Assembly (NCBI GenBank): GCA_036269895.1
Contig: DATBDN010000066.1
Coordinates: forward strand, 1-5,356
Source: DATBDN01 sp036269895
GTDB taxonomy: Bacteria; Actinomycetota; Thermoleophilia; Solirubrobacterales; Thermoleophilaceae
DNA length: 5,356 nucleotides
Reading direction: 5' to 3'
Each line of letters opens with the position of its first letter. Position 1 is the stretch's first letter. A program made the translations under genes and the position numbers. This document shows positions 1 to 4,791 of this stretch, piece by piece. Below the pieces are notes generated by a model. It was not told the origin of the DNA and did not search any database. It was given only the letters and a program-made list of their open reading frames with translations.

Positions 1-572
1 GTCAGGTCACTCGGCGAACGGTGCACCGTCGCGCGCCAGGTCTGCATCATCGAACGTCGGTACGGCTTCTGGTCGTAGCTCGAACCAACCATGAACACCT
101 CGCACTCGAGCCCGAACAACGAGCACGCGAACGCCAGCGACGAGCCCCACTGGCCGGCACCCGTCTCGGTGACGAGCTTCTTGATTCCGGCCTTGGCGTT
201 GGCATAGGCCTGGGGCACGGCCGTGTTCGGCTTGTGCGACCCCGCCGGGGATGTGCCCTCGTACTTGTAATAGATGTGGGCGGGCGTATCGAGCGCGCGC
301 TCGAGCCGGCGGGCGCGGTAGAGGGGCGTGGGCCGCCACAGCTTGTATGCCTCCCGAACCTCCTCGGGAATCTCGAGCTCAGGCTCGGGCGAGACCTCCT
401 GCAGGATCAGGGCCATCGGGAAGATCGGCGACAGGTCGTCGGGGCCGGCAGGCTCCATCGTCCCGGGGTGCAGCGGCGGGAGCGGATCGCCGGGCAGGTC
501 CGGCAGCAGGTTGACCCAGTGGGTCGGAATGTCGCTCTCATGCAGGAGGAACTTCGTCGTGGAGTCGGCCAT
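1..572 (-). CDS. trpB2: Tryptophan synthase beta chain, TrpB2 type (5' part, truncated by window edge)
   Basis: This is the N-terminal 190 residues of a PLP-dependent tryptophan synthase beta subunit, which condenses indole with L-serine to give L-tryptophan in the cytoplasm. The frame stays open to the left edge, so the C-terminal half (the family is usually over 400 residues) is missing. The N-terminus HESDIPTHWVNLLPDLP and the later LWRPTPLYRARRLE are typical of the TrpB2 subfamily (COG1350) rather than classical TrpB1. The PLP-lysine motif GSHKPNTA is visible, with Lys about residue 114, followed by TETGAGQWG, another conserved cofactor-site segment. ATG at 572-570 fits the family N-terminus. 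In-frame GTG (581-579) and TTG (593-591) lie just upstream but would add nonconserved residues. No good Shine-Dalgarno precedes the ATG; a TACGGT box 7 nt upstream suggests a leaderless message. No trpA or other trp gene is visible. TrpB2 can act without TrpA and may salvage indole. Confidence 0.93.
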   Translation of the reverse strand, partial: MADSTTKFLLHESDIPTHWVNLLPDLPGDPLPPLHPGTMEPAGPDDLSPIFPMALILQEVSPEPELEIPEEVREAYKLWRPTPLYRARRLERALDTPAHIYYKYEGTSPAGSHKPNTAVPQAYANAKAGIKKLVTETGAGQWGSSLAFACSLFGLECEVFMVGSSYDQKPYRRSMMQTWRATVHRSPSDL

Positions 573-579
573 GTCGGCC

Positions 580-585
580 ACCGTA
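580..585 (-). promoter_or_regulatory. Candidate -10 box (TACGGT) for leaderless trpB2 transcript
   Basis: Read on the minus strand, TACGGT matches TANNNT and ends 7 nt before the trpB2 ATG, so transcription would begin at or next to the A of the start codon. No convincing -35 is present, which is common for such actinobacterial promoters. The call rests on position and on the absence of a ribosome binding site. Confidence 0.35.
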
Positions 586-596
586 CACCGCAAGAG

Positions 597-623
597 GTTT
601 TCTCCCGCTGGAAGTTGGGGAAC
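597..623 (+). promoter_or_regulatory. Sigma-B/SigF-like promoter upstream of the 98-aa gene
   Basis: GTTT at 597-600 (part of GGTTTT) is followed after 16 nt by GGGGAAC at 617-623. This resembles the actinobacterial SigF/SigB consensus (GTTT, spacer of about 15, GGGTA or GGGGA) and is nearly identical to the csbD promoter downstream. Predicted transcription starts near 629, leaving a leader of only about 7 nt before the ATG at 636, which agrees with the lack of a usable Shine-Dalgarno there. It lies in the 63-nt gap between the divergent trpB2 and the 98-aa gene. Confidence 0.5.
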
Positions 624-635
624 CTTCGAATCAAG

Positions 636-932
636 ATGACCGGCCTGCGCTACGAGTCCTATCGCCGCGTCCTGGCAGTCCTCGACGAACTCGAGGCGCC
701 CGAGCTGGAGCAGGACGAGCGCGAGGTCCTTCGCGATGCCGCCGAGGGGCTGCTGCTCACTCGCAACGGCGAGGAGCCCGAGCGCGACAAGATCCTGCTC
801 GACGCGTGGCTGGTCCTCTCGAGCCTGGTGCGGACCGGCCGCTGGCGTTACCGCGCGGCCGAGCAGATGCGGCGCATGCTCGAGGCGTGCGGTCCGGACC
901 GTGTTCCGGAGCGCGTCGCCGCGCTGGTCTGA
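636..932 (+). CDS. Hypothetical small helical protein, 98 aa
   Basis: I do not recognise this family. The 98-residue product is charged and probably all-helical: an N-terminal amphipathic stretch (about residues 5-43, rich in Leu, Glu and Arg), a loop with TRNGEEPERD (about 42-51), a hydrophobic helix KILLDAWLVLSSLV (about 52-65), and an Arg-rich helix RWRYRAAEQMRRMLEAC (about 69-85). It has no signal peptide and one cysteine. Third codon positions are strongly G/C biased in this frame, supporting real coding. The frame is open far upstream, but that extension is antisense to trpB2 and carries no family signature, so ATG 636 is chosen. It has no proper ribosome binding site; a sigma-B-like promoter ends 13 nt upstream. 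Its stop TGA (930-932) touches the probable start of the DUF2071 gene, so the two are probably co-transcribed and coupled. Confidence 0.7.
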   Translation: MTGLRYESYRRVLAVLDELEAPELEQDEREVLRDAAEGLLLTRNGEEPERDKILLDAWLVLSSLVRTGRWRYRAAEQMRRMLEACGPDRVPERVAALV

Positions 933-1693
933 ATCCGCTAGCGGCCTTCGCCAACTCCATCCGGCAGCCCGCCGCGCTCCGTTCGCGGGCGCACCGCTTC
1001 TGGCCCTTGCCCCCGGAACCGTGGTTCATGGGGCAGACCTGGGAGCGCCTGGCGTTCCTTCACTGGCCGGTGGATGCCGAAGCGCTGTCGGCGATGCTGC
1101 CGCCGGGGATCGAGCCGGACAAGTTCGATGGCAGCGCATGGGTCGGCGTGACGCCGTTCGAGATCCACAGCCTGCGCCTGCGGAACACGCTCCCGTTCCC
1201 GCTGATCTCGACGTTTCCGGAGATCAACGTGCGTACCTACGTCACGAGCGACGACAAGCCGGGGATCTGGTTCCTGAGCCTCGACACGTCTAACCATCTG
1301 GCCGTGCATGCGGCGCGCAAGACGTACCGGCTGCCGTATCACCACGCACGCCAGGCGGTGCGCCGGCGCGGCGACGCGATCGAGTTCGCCTCACATCGTG
1401 GCGGCGATGCTGCCCGCTTCGCCGCGCGCTACCGGCCGACCGGCCCTGTGCGCGAGGCGCGCCGCGGAAGCTTCGAGGAGTTCGTGGCCGAGCGCTACTG
1501 CCTTTACACCCTGGACCAGAACGAGCAGCTGCTGCGTGCCGACATCCATCACCGGCCGTGGCCGTTGCAGCCGGCCGAGGCCGAAATCGCGGGCAACTCG
1601 ATGGCGCGTCCCTACGGGATCGAGCTCACCGGACAGCCGCGTGCGCACTACGCCGAACACCTCGACGTGGTGCTGTGGCGACTGACGCGTTAA
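929..1693 (+). CDS. DUF2071/YqjF-like protein
   Basis: This matches the uncharacterised COG3361/DUF2071 (YqjF-like) family; its biochemical role is unknown. Recognisable segments are HRFWPLPPEPWFMGQTW followed by LAFLHWPVD near the N-terminus, LPPGIEPDKFDGSAWVGVTPFEI, then FPEINVRTYV and GIWFLSLD in the core, and a C-terminal HYAEHLDVVLWRL. Length (about 254 aa) is normal. The start is uncertain. The conserved HRFWPLP block (about 990-1011) lies upstream of the first ATG (1028) and of TTG 1007, and codon bias in this frame is strong from about 932 onward. The only conventional starts before it are GTG 887 and ATG 806, both inside the upstream gene. CTG 929 overlaps that gene's TGA as CTGA and is preferred here; GTG 887 is the main alternative. 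The TAA stop interlocks with the stop of the opposing microprotein gene. Confidence 0.87.
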   Translation: MNPLAAFANSIRQPAALRSRAHRFWPLPPEPWFMGQTWERLAFLHWPVDAEALSAMLPPGIEPDKFDGSAWVGVTPFEIHSLRLRNTLPFPLISTFPEINVRTYVTSDDKPGIWFLSLDTSNHLAVHAARKTYRLPYHHARQAVRRRGDAIEFASHRGGDAARFAARYRPTGPVREARRGSFEEFVAERYCLYTLDQNEQLLRADIHHRPWPLQPAEAEIAGNSMARPYGIELTGQPRAHYAEHLDVVLWRLTR

Positions 1694-1785
1694 GTCGTCT
1701 GCCGGCCGCGTTCGGACCGGTGGATGAGCACGGCTAGGGCGAATCCGGCTGCGATGGGCGTTATGCCTGCCAATAGGTCTCGCAT
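1690..1785 (-). CDS. 31-aa single-helix membrane microprotein
   Basis: This short minus-strand gene has no family I recognise. It encodes 31 residues with the plan of a one-pass membrane peptide: MRD, a hydrophobic span of about residues 4-21 (LLAGITPIAAGFALAVLI), then a basic tail (HRSERGRQTT). A strong Shine-Dalgarno, GAGGAG, sits 5 nt before the ATG, and a sigma-B-like promoter ends about 21 nt upstream of it, so promoter, ribosome site and ORF are in register. Its TAA stop (1692-1690) interlocks with the TAA of the convergent DUF2071 gene inside the tetranucleotide TTAA. It is divergent from csbD, and the back-to-back stress-type promoters suggest induction together with csbD. The function is unknown; a role in membrane stress is only inference. 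Chance remains possible at this length, but several independent signals agree. Confidence 0.6.
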   Translation of the reverse strand: MRDLLAGITPIAAGFALAVLIHRSERGRQTT

Positions 1786-1790
1786 CTCCG

Positions 1791-1796
1791 CTCCTC
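1791..1796 (-). promoter_or_regulatory. Ribosome binding site GAGGAG of the 31-aa microprotein
   Basis: On the minus strand, GAGGAG (within AGAGGAGCGGAG) precedes the ATG at 1785 with a 5-nt spacer. It is one of the best Shine-Dalgarno matches in the window and is a main reason for calling such a short ORF. Confidence 0.6.
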
Positions 1797-1806
1797 TGGG
1801 GCATTT

Positions 1807-1833
1807 GTCCCCTTCTTGTGCACCAGTCAAACC
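1807..1833 (-). promoter_or_regulatory. Sigma-B/SigF-like promoter for the 31-aa microprotein
   Basis: On the minus strand GGTTTG (1833-1828, core GTTT 1832-1829) is followed after 16 nt by GGGGAC (1812-1807). The expected start of transcription is near 1800, giving a leader of about 15 nt that contains the GAGGAG ribosome site. The -35 core is one base from the -35 core of the csbD promoter on the other strand. The -10 lies inside a small inverted repeat with GGGG/CCCC arms (1798-1812). Confidence 0.5.
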
Positions 1834-1858
1834 GTTTCGGAGGCCCCTGGTCGGGGAA
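1834..1858 (+). promoter_or_regulatory. Sigma-B/SigF-like promoter of csbD
   Basis: GTTT (1834-1837), 15-nt spacer, GGGGAA (1853-1858). This fits the general-stress sigma factor consensus, and CsbD is the classical sigma-B-controlled protein of Bacillus subtilis, so motif and gene family agree. Predicted transcription starts near 1865, about 34 nt before the ATG. Confidence 0.6.
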
Positions 1859-1898
1859 CTCGACAGCTGTACGAGACGAAAAAAGGAGGGGCTTGAAA

Positions 1899-2090
1899 AT
1901 GGGGATACTTGACAAGGTCACCGGCCGCGCGAAGAAGGCTGCAGGCGATCTGACCGATGATGCGAGCCTGAGGCGCCAGGGTCGTCAGGAGGAGCGCAAG
2001 GGCGAGGCCAAGGACGAGCTTGGACGCGCGCAGGAGCGCGCCGACTCGAAGGCCGACGAGGTCGCCAACCTCGAGCGAAAGACCAACTGA
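1899..2090 (+). CDS. csbD: CsbD-family general stress protein, 63 aa
   Basis: This is a small hydrophilic CsbD-like protein, a family of abundant cytoplasmic stress-induced proteins whose biochemical role is unresolved. The N-terminus MGILDKVTGRAKKAAGDLTD matches the usual opening (K-x-x-G-x-x-K-x-x-x-G-D-L-T), and the rest is an uninterrupted Lys/Glu/Arg/Ala-rich helix with the recurring RKGEAKDE and QERADSKADE segments. The length of 63 residues is typical. The ATG at 1899 is fixed by a perfect AAGGAGG (1883-1889) with about 9 nt spacing; an upstream in-frame ATG at 1818 would add residues without family similarity. A sigma-B-like promoter lies upstream and a strong hairpin terminator downstream, so it is probably monocistronic. 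Gene symbol is by family; orthology to B. subtilis csbD is not shown. Confidence 0.92.
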   Translation: MGILDKVTGRAKKAAGDLTDDASLRRQGRQEERKGEAKDELGRAQERADSKADEVANLERKTN

Positions 2091-2103
2091 CGGAAGTTGG
2101 CGA

Positions 2104-2130
2104 GGGGCGGGGCTTCGGCGGCCCCGCCCC
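2104..2130. terminator. GC-rich hairpin, probably bidirectional terminator
   Basis: GGGGCGGGGC (2104-2113) and GCCCCGCCCC (2121-2130) form a perfect 10-bp stem around a 7-nt loop TTCGGCG. It starts 14 nt after the csbD stop and lies 10 nt beyond the stop of the opposing 30-aa gene, so it can serve both convergent units. There is no T-tract on either side, as is frequent for terminators in high-GC actinobacteria. Confidence 0.75.
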
Positions 2131-2139
2131 GACGCCGCG

Positions 2140-2232
2140 TCAGTACAGCTTCGTCGCAGCGACGATCATGCCGATCACGACGAAGATCACGATGAGCGCT
2201 TGGAGGACGAGCCAGAAGCGCGGAAGCCTCAC
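2140..2232 (-). CDS. 30-aa single-helix membrane protein downstream of the response regulator
   Basis: This minus-strand GTG-started ORF encodes 30 residues: a short basic N-terminus MRLPR, a continuous hydrophobic span FWLVLQALIVIFVVIGMIVA (about residues 6-25), and a TKLY tail. That is a clear single membrane helix with Arg on the N-terminal side. It begins 30 nt after the response regulator stop and is in the same frame, with no other stop between, so it is probably co-transcribed. The start is uncertain: only a weak GGAC precedes GTG 2232, and no other start codon lies between the regulator stop and the helix. It ends just before the shared hairpin terminator. I do not recognise a family. 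It could be a small regulator or partner of a membrane sensor, but nothing in the sequence proves this. Confidence 0.5.
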   Translation of the reverse strand: MRLPRFWLVLQALIVIFVVIGMIVAATKLY

Positions 2233-2262
2233 TCGTCCGAGGCTAGCTCGGCGTGGTCTTCG

Positions 2263-2892
2263 TTACTCGATAAGCGCCTGACGCAACGCGATCGCGACGG
2301 CGTGCGTGCGGGTGTCCGCCTGCAGCTTGCCGATCACGCGCTTGGTGTCCGACTTGACCGTTTCGACGCTGAGGCCGATCGCCCGAGCCACCTCTTCGGT
2401 GTGGTAGCCCTTGGCAAGCAGCTGCAGGATCTCACGTTCACGCTCTGACAGCTGGGCCTCGGCGCGGCCCGCGTCGGTCATGAGGAGCATCGGAGAAAGC
2501 GATGGGTCGACGAACGGCTTGTTGCCTGCGACCGTGCGAATTGCGCGCAGCAAATCATCCGGCGGCGCGCCCTTCATCACATAGCCGCGAGCTCCAGCCG
2601 CGATCGCGTCAGACACGAGCCGGCGGTCGCCGTAAGCCGAGAAGACGACGAACTGGACGTTCGGCGCCTCCTCGTGAATCCGCTTGATTGTTGACACGCC
2701 GTCCATTCCAGGAAGGCGCACGTCCATCAGGACAATCTGCGGCTCGTTCTGCTTGATCATCTCGACTGCGTCTTCCCCGCTGCCCACGGTGCCAACTAGT
2801 TCGAGGTCATCTGTGTCACCGAACAGGATCTCAAGACCCTGGCGGACGACCTGGTGGTCATCCACGGCGAGACAGCGAGTTCTTGTGGCCAT
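2263..2892 (-). CDS. NarL/FixJ-family response regulator (REC-LuxR HTH)
   Basis: This is a two-component transcriptional regulator of 209 residues. The receiver domain spans about residues 5-122, with the acidic pair D11/D12, phosphoacceptor D57 in VLMDVRLPGMDG, S85 as the switch hydroxyl and K107 in YVMKG. The LuxR-type helix-turn-helix spans about 147-205: LSEREREILQLLAKGYHTEE, then VARAIGLSVETVKSDTKRV, which includes the recognition helix. All key residues are intact, so it should be phosphorylated by a histidine kinase and bind DNA as a dimer. No kinase gene is visible, so the regulator is orphan here. It is divergent from the universal stress protein gene across about 71 nt, which makes that promoter region a plausible target, by inference. 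ATG 2892 is preceded by TAGGAT 6 nt upstream (possible leaderless start); the same bases contain AGGA, which could also act as a weak ribosome site. Its target genes cannot be told from sequence. Confidence 0.95.
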   Translation of the reverse strand: MATRTRCLAVDDHQVVRQGLEILFGDTDDLELVGTVGSGEDAVEMIKQNEPQIVLMDVRLPGMDGVSTIKRIHEEAPNVQFVVFSAYGDRRLVSDAIAAGARGYVMKGAPPDDLLRAIRTVAGNKPFVDPSLSPMLLMTDAGRAEAQLSEREREILQLLAKGYHTEEVARAIGLSVETVKSDTKRVIGKLQADTRTHAVAIALRQALIE

Positions 2893-2898
2893 GAAGCG

Positions 2899-2904
2899 AT
2901 CCTA
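2899..2904 (-). promoter_or_regulatory. Candidate -10 box (TAGGAT) of the response regulator
   Basis: On the minus strand TAGGAT lies 6 nt before the ATG, placing the transcript start on or next to the start codon. The AGGA within it could instead be a Shine-Dalgarno with 8-nt spacing. No -35 is seen at 16-18 nt. Confidence 0.4.
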
Positions 2905-2950
2905 GTGTGGGCGGGGTACTTAGCGCGAAAACGTCAACCGCAATCGGGCC

Positions 2951-2956
2951 TAAGAT
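2951..2956 (+). promoter_or_regulatory. Candidate -10 box (TAAGAT) of the universal stress protein gene, leaderless
   Basis: TAAGAT matches TANNNT and is 7 nt before ATG 2964, the classic spacing for leaderless mRNA. No Shine-Dalgarno precedes this ATG, which supports the reading. The -35 region has no clear match. Confidence 0.5.
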
Positions 2957-2963
2957 CCCCCTC

Positions 2964-3410
2964 ATGTACGGCACGATTGTGGTTGGAACTGACGGTTCGG
3001 ACACCGCAAAGGAGGCGGTGAGGCAGGCGAGCGAGCTCGCCAAGTTGATGGGATCGAGCGTGCTGTTGGTCAGCGCGTACGAGCCGGTGCCGGAATCGCG
3101 GCTACGTCAGGAGCGCACTGAGGTGCCCGAGGACGTCTCGTGGATGGTCAATCCGCGTGAGGACGTGCAGGCGGTCCTCGACGACGAGGCAGAGCAGATC
3201 AAGCAAGTGGGCGTGTCCGCCGTCGAGACGTTCGCGCGCGAAGGCGATCCCGCTGACGCCATCCTCGACGTTGCCGAGGAAAAGGGCGCGGACCTGATCA
3301 TCGTCGGCAACAAGGGCATGACCGGCGCGCGCCGCTTCCTGCTCGGCAGCGTGCCGAACAAGGTCTCTCATCACGCTCCCTGCAACGTGATGATCGTCAG
3401 GACGACGTAG
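2964..3410 (+). CDS. Universal stress protein (UspA family), ATP-binding type
   Basis: This is a 148-residue single-domain universal stress protein, a cytoplasmic alpha/beta nucleotide-binding fold linked to stress survival. The first strand MYGTIVVGTDGSDTA carries the ATP-contacting Asp at residue 10. The C-terminal part has the complete ATP-binding motif G-2x-G-9x-G-(S/T): G115, G118, G128 and S129, in GNKG...LLGSVPNKV, followed by the final strand APCNVMIVRT. It is therefore expected to bind ATP, unlike UspA of E. coli. An acidic stretch of about residues 48-82 forms the region before strand 3. ATG 2964 fits the family start; an in-frame ATG at 2907 would add 19 nonconserved residues across the promoter region. 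The gene is divergent from the response regulator and convergent with the protease, their stop codons being 3 nt apart. Confidence 0.95.
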   Translation: MYGTIVVGTDGSDTAKEAVRQASELAKLMGSSVLLVSAYEPVPESRLRQERTEVPEDVSWMVNPREDVQAVLDDEAEQIKQVGVSAVETFAREGDPADAILDVAEEKGADLIIVGNKGMTGARRFLLGSVPNKVSHHAPCNVMIVRTT

Positions 3411-3413
3411 CGC

Positions 3414-4727
3414 CTAGGCCGGCGGGGCGACGCTGGGGAAGGCCGGGTTGATGGCCTGGTACGCGTCGACGAGCCCCGCTCCGTAGCGGCGGTCGACACC
3501 GGGCGGGCCGAGATCGCGCGCGGTCGCCTTGATGCGCGCCTCGACGGCCTGCGGCTTCGGGCGCTTGCCGATCACGTGGGTGGCGATGATCAACGCGGCG
3601 ATCGCCGAGACGTGCGGGCACGCCATCGAGGTGCCCTCGTAGTTCGAGGGGATGCCGAACGTCTTGACGTCGCGCGTGAAGGTCACCTGGTAGATGTCGC
3701 GGCCGCGCTCGTCCGGGTTGCAGTTCTGCAGGTCGGCGGGGTCGTCGTCCAGCGGCGCGTCGTCGCCGCCGCCCGGCGCCACCACGTCCAGGCCGGAGCC
3801 GCTGTTGGAGTAGTCGGCCTCGCAGCCGTGCTCGGTGGTGCCGCCGACTGAGATCACGTAATTGGTGCGAGCGGGGTAGGCGACCGCGCTCTCGGCGGCG
3901 TTGCCGGCGGCGCCCACCACCACGACGCCCTTGTTGTGCGCGTAGCGGACGGCGGAGACGATGTCCGGGATCTGGGACGCTGTGATCGACGAGTCGAACT
4001 CCAGGCTCATGTTGATCACCTGCGCCTTGTTGCGCGCGGCGTAGCGAATGGCGCGCGCGATGGCGCCGGCGTCACCCTCGCCGTGAGCGTCGAGCACGCG
4101 CAGCGGCATGATCGTCACGCCGTAGGCCAGACCGGTCAGGCCGAGGCCGTTGTTGGTCTTTTGCGCGATCGTGCCGGTCACGTGGGTGCCGTGGCCGTTC
4201 TCGTCGTCGGGATGCCGATCGCCGTCGACGAAGTCGTACGGCTTCGTGAAGCGACTCGCGTAGAGGTCCGGATCACGGCGGAAGCGACGGTAGTTCTCAT
4301 ACGCGACGCCGGTGTCGAGCACCGCGACGGTCACGCCGCGCCCCCCGGGAGCGCCGGCCGCGATCGCCTGCGACCAGGCGTCGGGCGCGTCCACGCCGTA
4401 CGGGCCGGTGAAGTCCCACTGCAGGTCCTGCCACTGGGTCGCGGCGCCGATACCAGGATCGTTGGGGATGAAGCCGCTCGCGTGGGCGACGTAGTTCGGG
4501 ACCGCGTAGCGCACCCCGTGGTCCTTGCGCAGGCGCGCAATCGCCTCATGAACGGTCTCGCCCGGACGGGTCCGGACGACGTGGGCGGCGCTCGATCCCG
4601 CGGAGCTGGCACTGGCGTCGTGGGCCACCAGAACCTCGCCATTGACGTAATCCGCAGCGCTCGCGGAGGGTGCGGCGGCCATGAGTAGGGCCGCGACGGC
4701 GGCGAGCAAGAGGAGGCGGATCTTCAT
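3414..4727 (-). CDS. Secreted subtilisin-like serine protease (peptidase family S8)
   Basis: This is a 437-residue exported endopeptidase. A signal peptide covers residues 1-24 (MKIR, hydrophobic LLLLAAVAALLMAAA, cleavage after SASA). Residues 26-84 resemble an I9-type propeptide (EVLVAH at the start, VRYAVPNYVAHA at the end). The catalytic domain follows, with all active-site residues in order: D138 in VAVLDTGVA, H179 in NGHGTHVTGT, oxyanion N276 in GAAGN, and S367 in EGTSMACPHVSA. There is no C-terminal anchor or sorting motif, so release to the medium is likely. An acidic segment (about 318-345) with C336 lies before the catalytic Ser; C302 and C336 might form a disulfide, and C370 is close to the nucleophile. 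ATG 4727 gives the signal peptide directly; the frame opens 35 codons further up but that part overlaps tadA. It is divergent from tadA. Substrate is unknown. Confidence 0.95.
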   Translation of the reverse strand: MKIRLLLLAAVAALLMAAAPSASAADYVNGEVLVAHDASASSAGSSAAHVVRTRPGETVHEAIARLRKDHGVRYAVPNYVAHASGFIPNDPGIGAATQWQDLQWDFTGPYGVDAPDAWSQAIAAGAPGGRGVTVAVLDTGVAYENYRRFRRDPDLYASRFTKPYDFVDGDRHPDDENGHGTHVTGTIAQKTNNGLGLTGLAYGVTIMPLRVLDAHGEGDAGAIARAIRYAARNKAQVINMSLEFDSSITASQIPDIVSAVRYAHNKGVVVVGAAGNAAESAVAYPARTNYVISVGGTTEHGCEADYSNSGSGLDVVAPGGGDDAPLDDDPADLQNCNPDERGRDIYQVTFTRDVKTFGIPSNYEGTSMACPHVSAIAALIIATHVIGKRPKPQAVEARIKATARDLGPPGVDRRYGAGLVDAYQAINPAFPSVAPPA

Positions 4728-4780
4728 TGGGTACGGTGGGCCTGAGTCCAGTCTATGTCGGCAGAAACAGGCTCCGTCGC

Positions 4781-4786
4781 AAGGAG
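4781..4786 (+). promoter_or_regulatory. Shine-Dalgarno AAGGAG that sets the tadA start at CTG 4792
   Basis: AAGGAG is followed by 5 nt (TTCCG) and then CTG 4792, in frame with TadA. No ATG, GTG or TTG in frame lies between here and ATG 4831, which is 44 nt away, too far for this site. The motif therefore points to CTG initiation. Confidence 0.6.
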
Positions 4787-4791
4787 TTCCG

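Noticed and set aside
21..635. Long plus-strand open frame upstream of the 98-aa gene
   Set aside because: It is antisense to trpB2, whose protein is unmistakable; the translated extension is Arg/Gly-rich with no family features.
1684..1705. Short inverted repeat around the TTAA stop overlap
   Set aside because: Only about five base pairs with a 9-nt loop; too weak to call a terminator.
1724..1912. 62-aa plus-strand ORF between the DUF2071 gene and csbD
   Set aside because: It runs through both stress-type promoters and the csbD ribosome site, overlaps the csbD start in another frame, and its composition is not protein-like.
2020..2448. 142-aa plus-strand open frame across the terminator
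   Set aside because: It crosses the csbD 3' end, a strong hairpin and the antisense of the response regulator; no ribosome site or motif.
2914..2919. GGGTAC-like sigma-B -10 element upstream of the universal stress protein gene
   Set aside because: No GTTT occurs at 14-16 nt upstream, and the TAAGAT-N7-ATG arrangement explains the gene's start better.
2907..2963. 19-residue upstream extension of the universal stress protein
   Set aside because: Family proteins begin at the first beta strand (MYGTIVVGTDGS); the extension covers the -10 box and has no ribosome site.
3936..4688. 250-aa plus-strand open frame
   Set aside because: Antisense shadow of the S8 protease, produced by its GC-rich third positions; the Arg/Val/Gly-rich translation has no motif.
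4744..4768. GTTT-N15-GGACTC on the minus strand upstream of the S8 protease
   Set aside because: The -10 lacks the GGG core of the other three promoters; kept only as a weak possibility.
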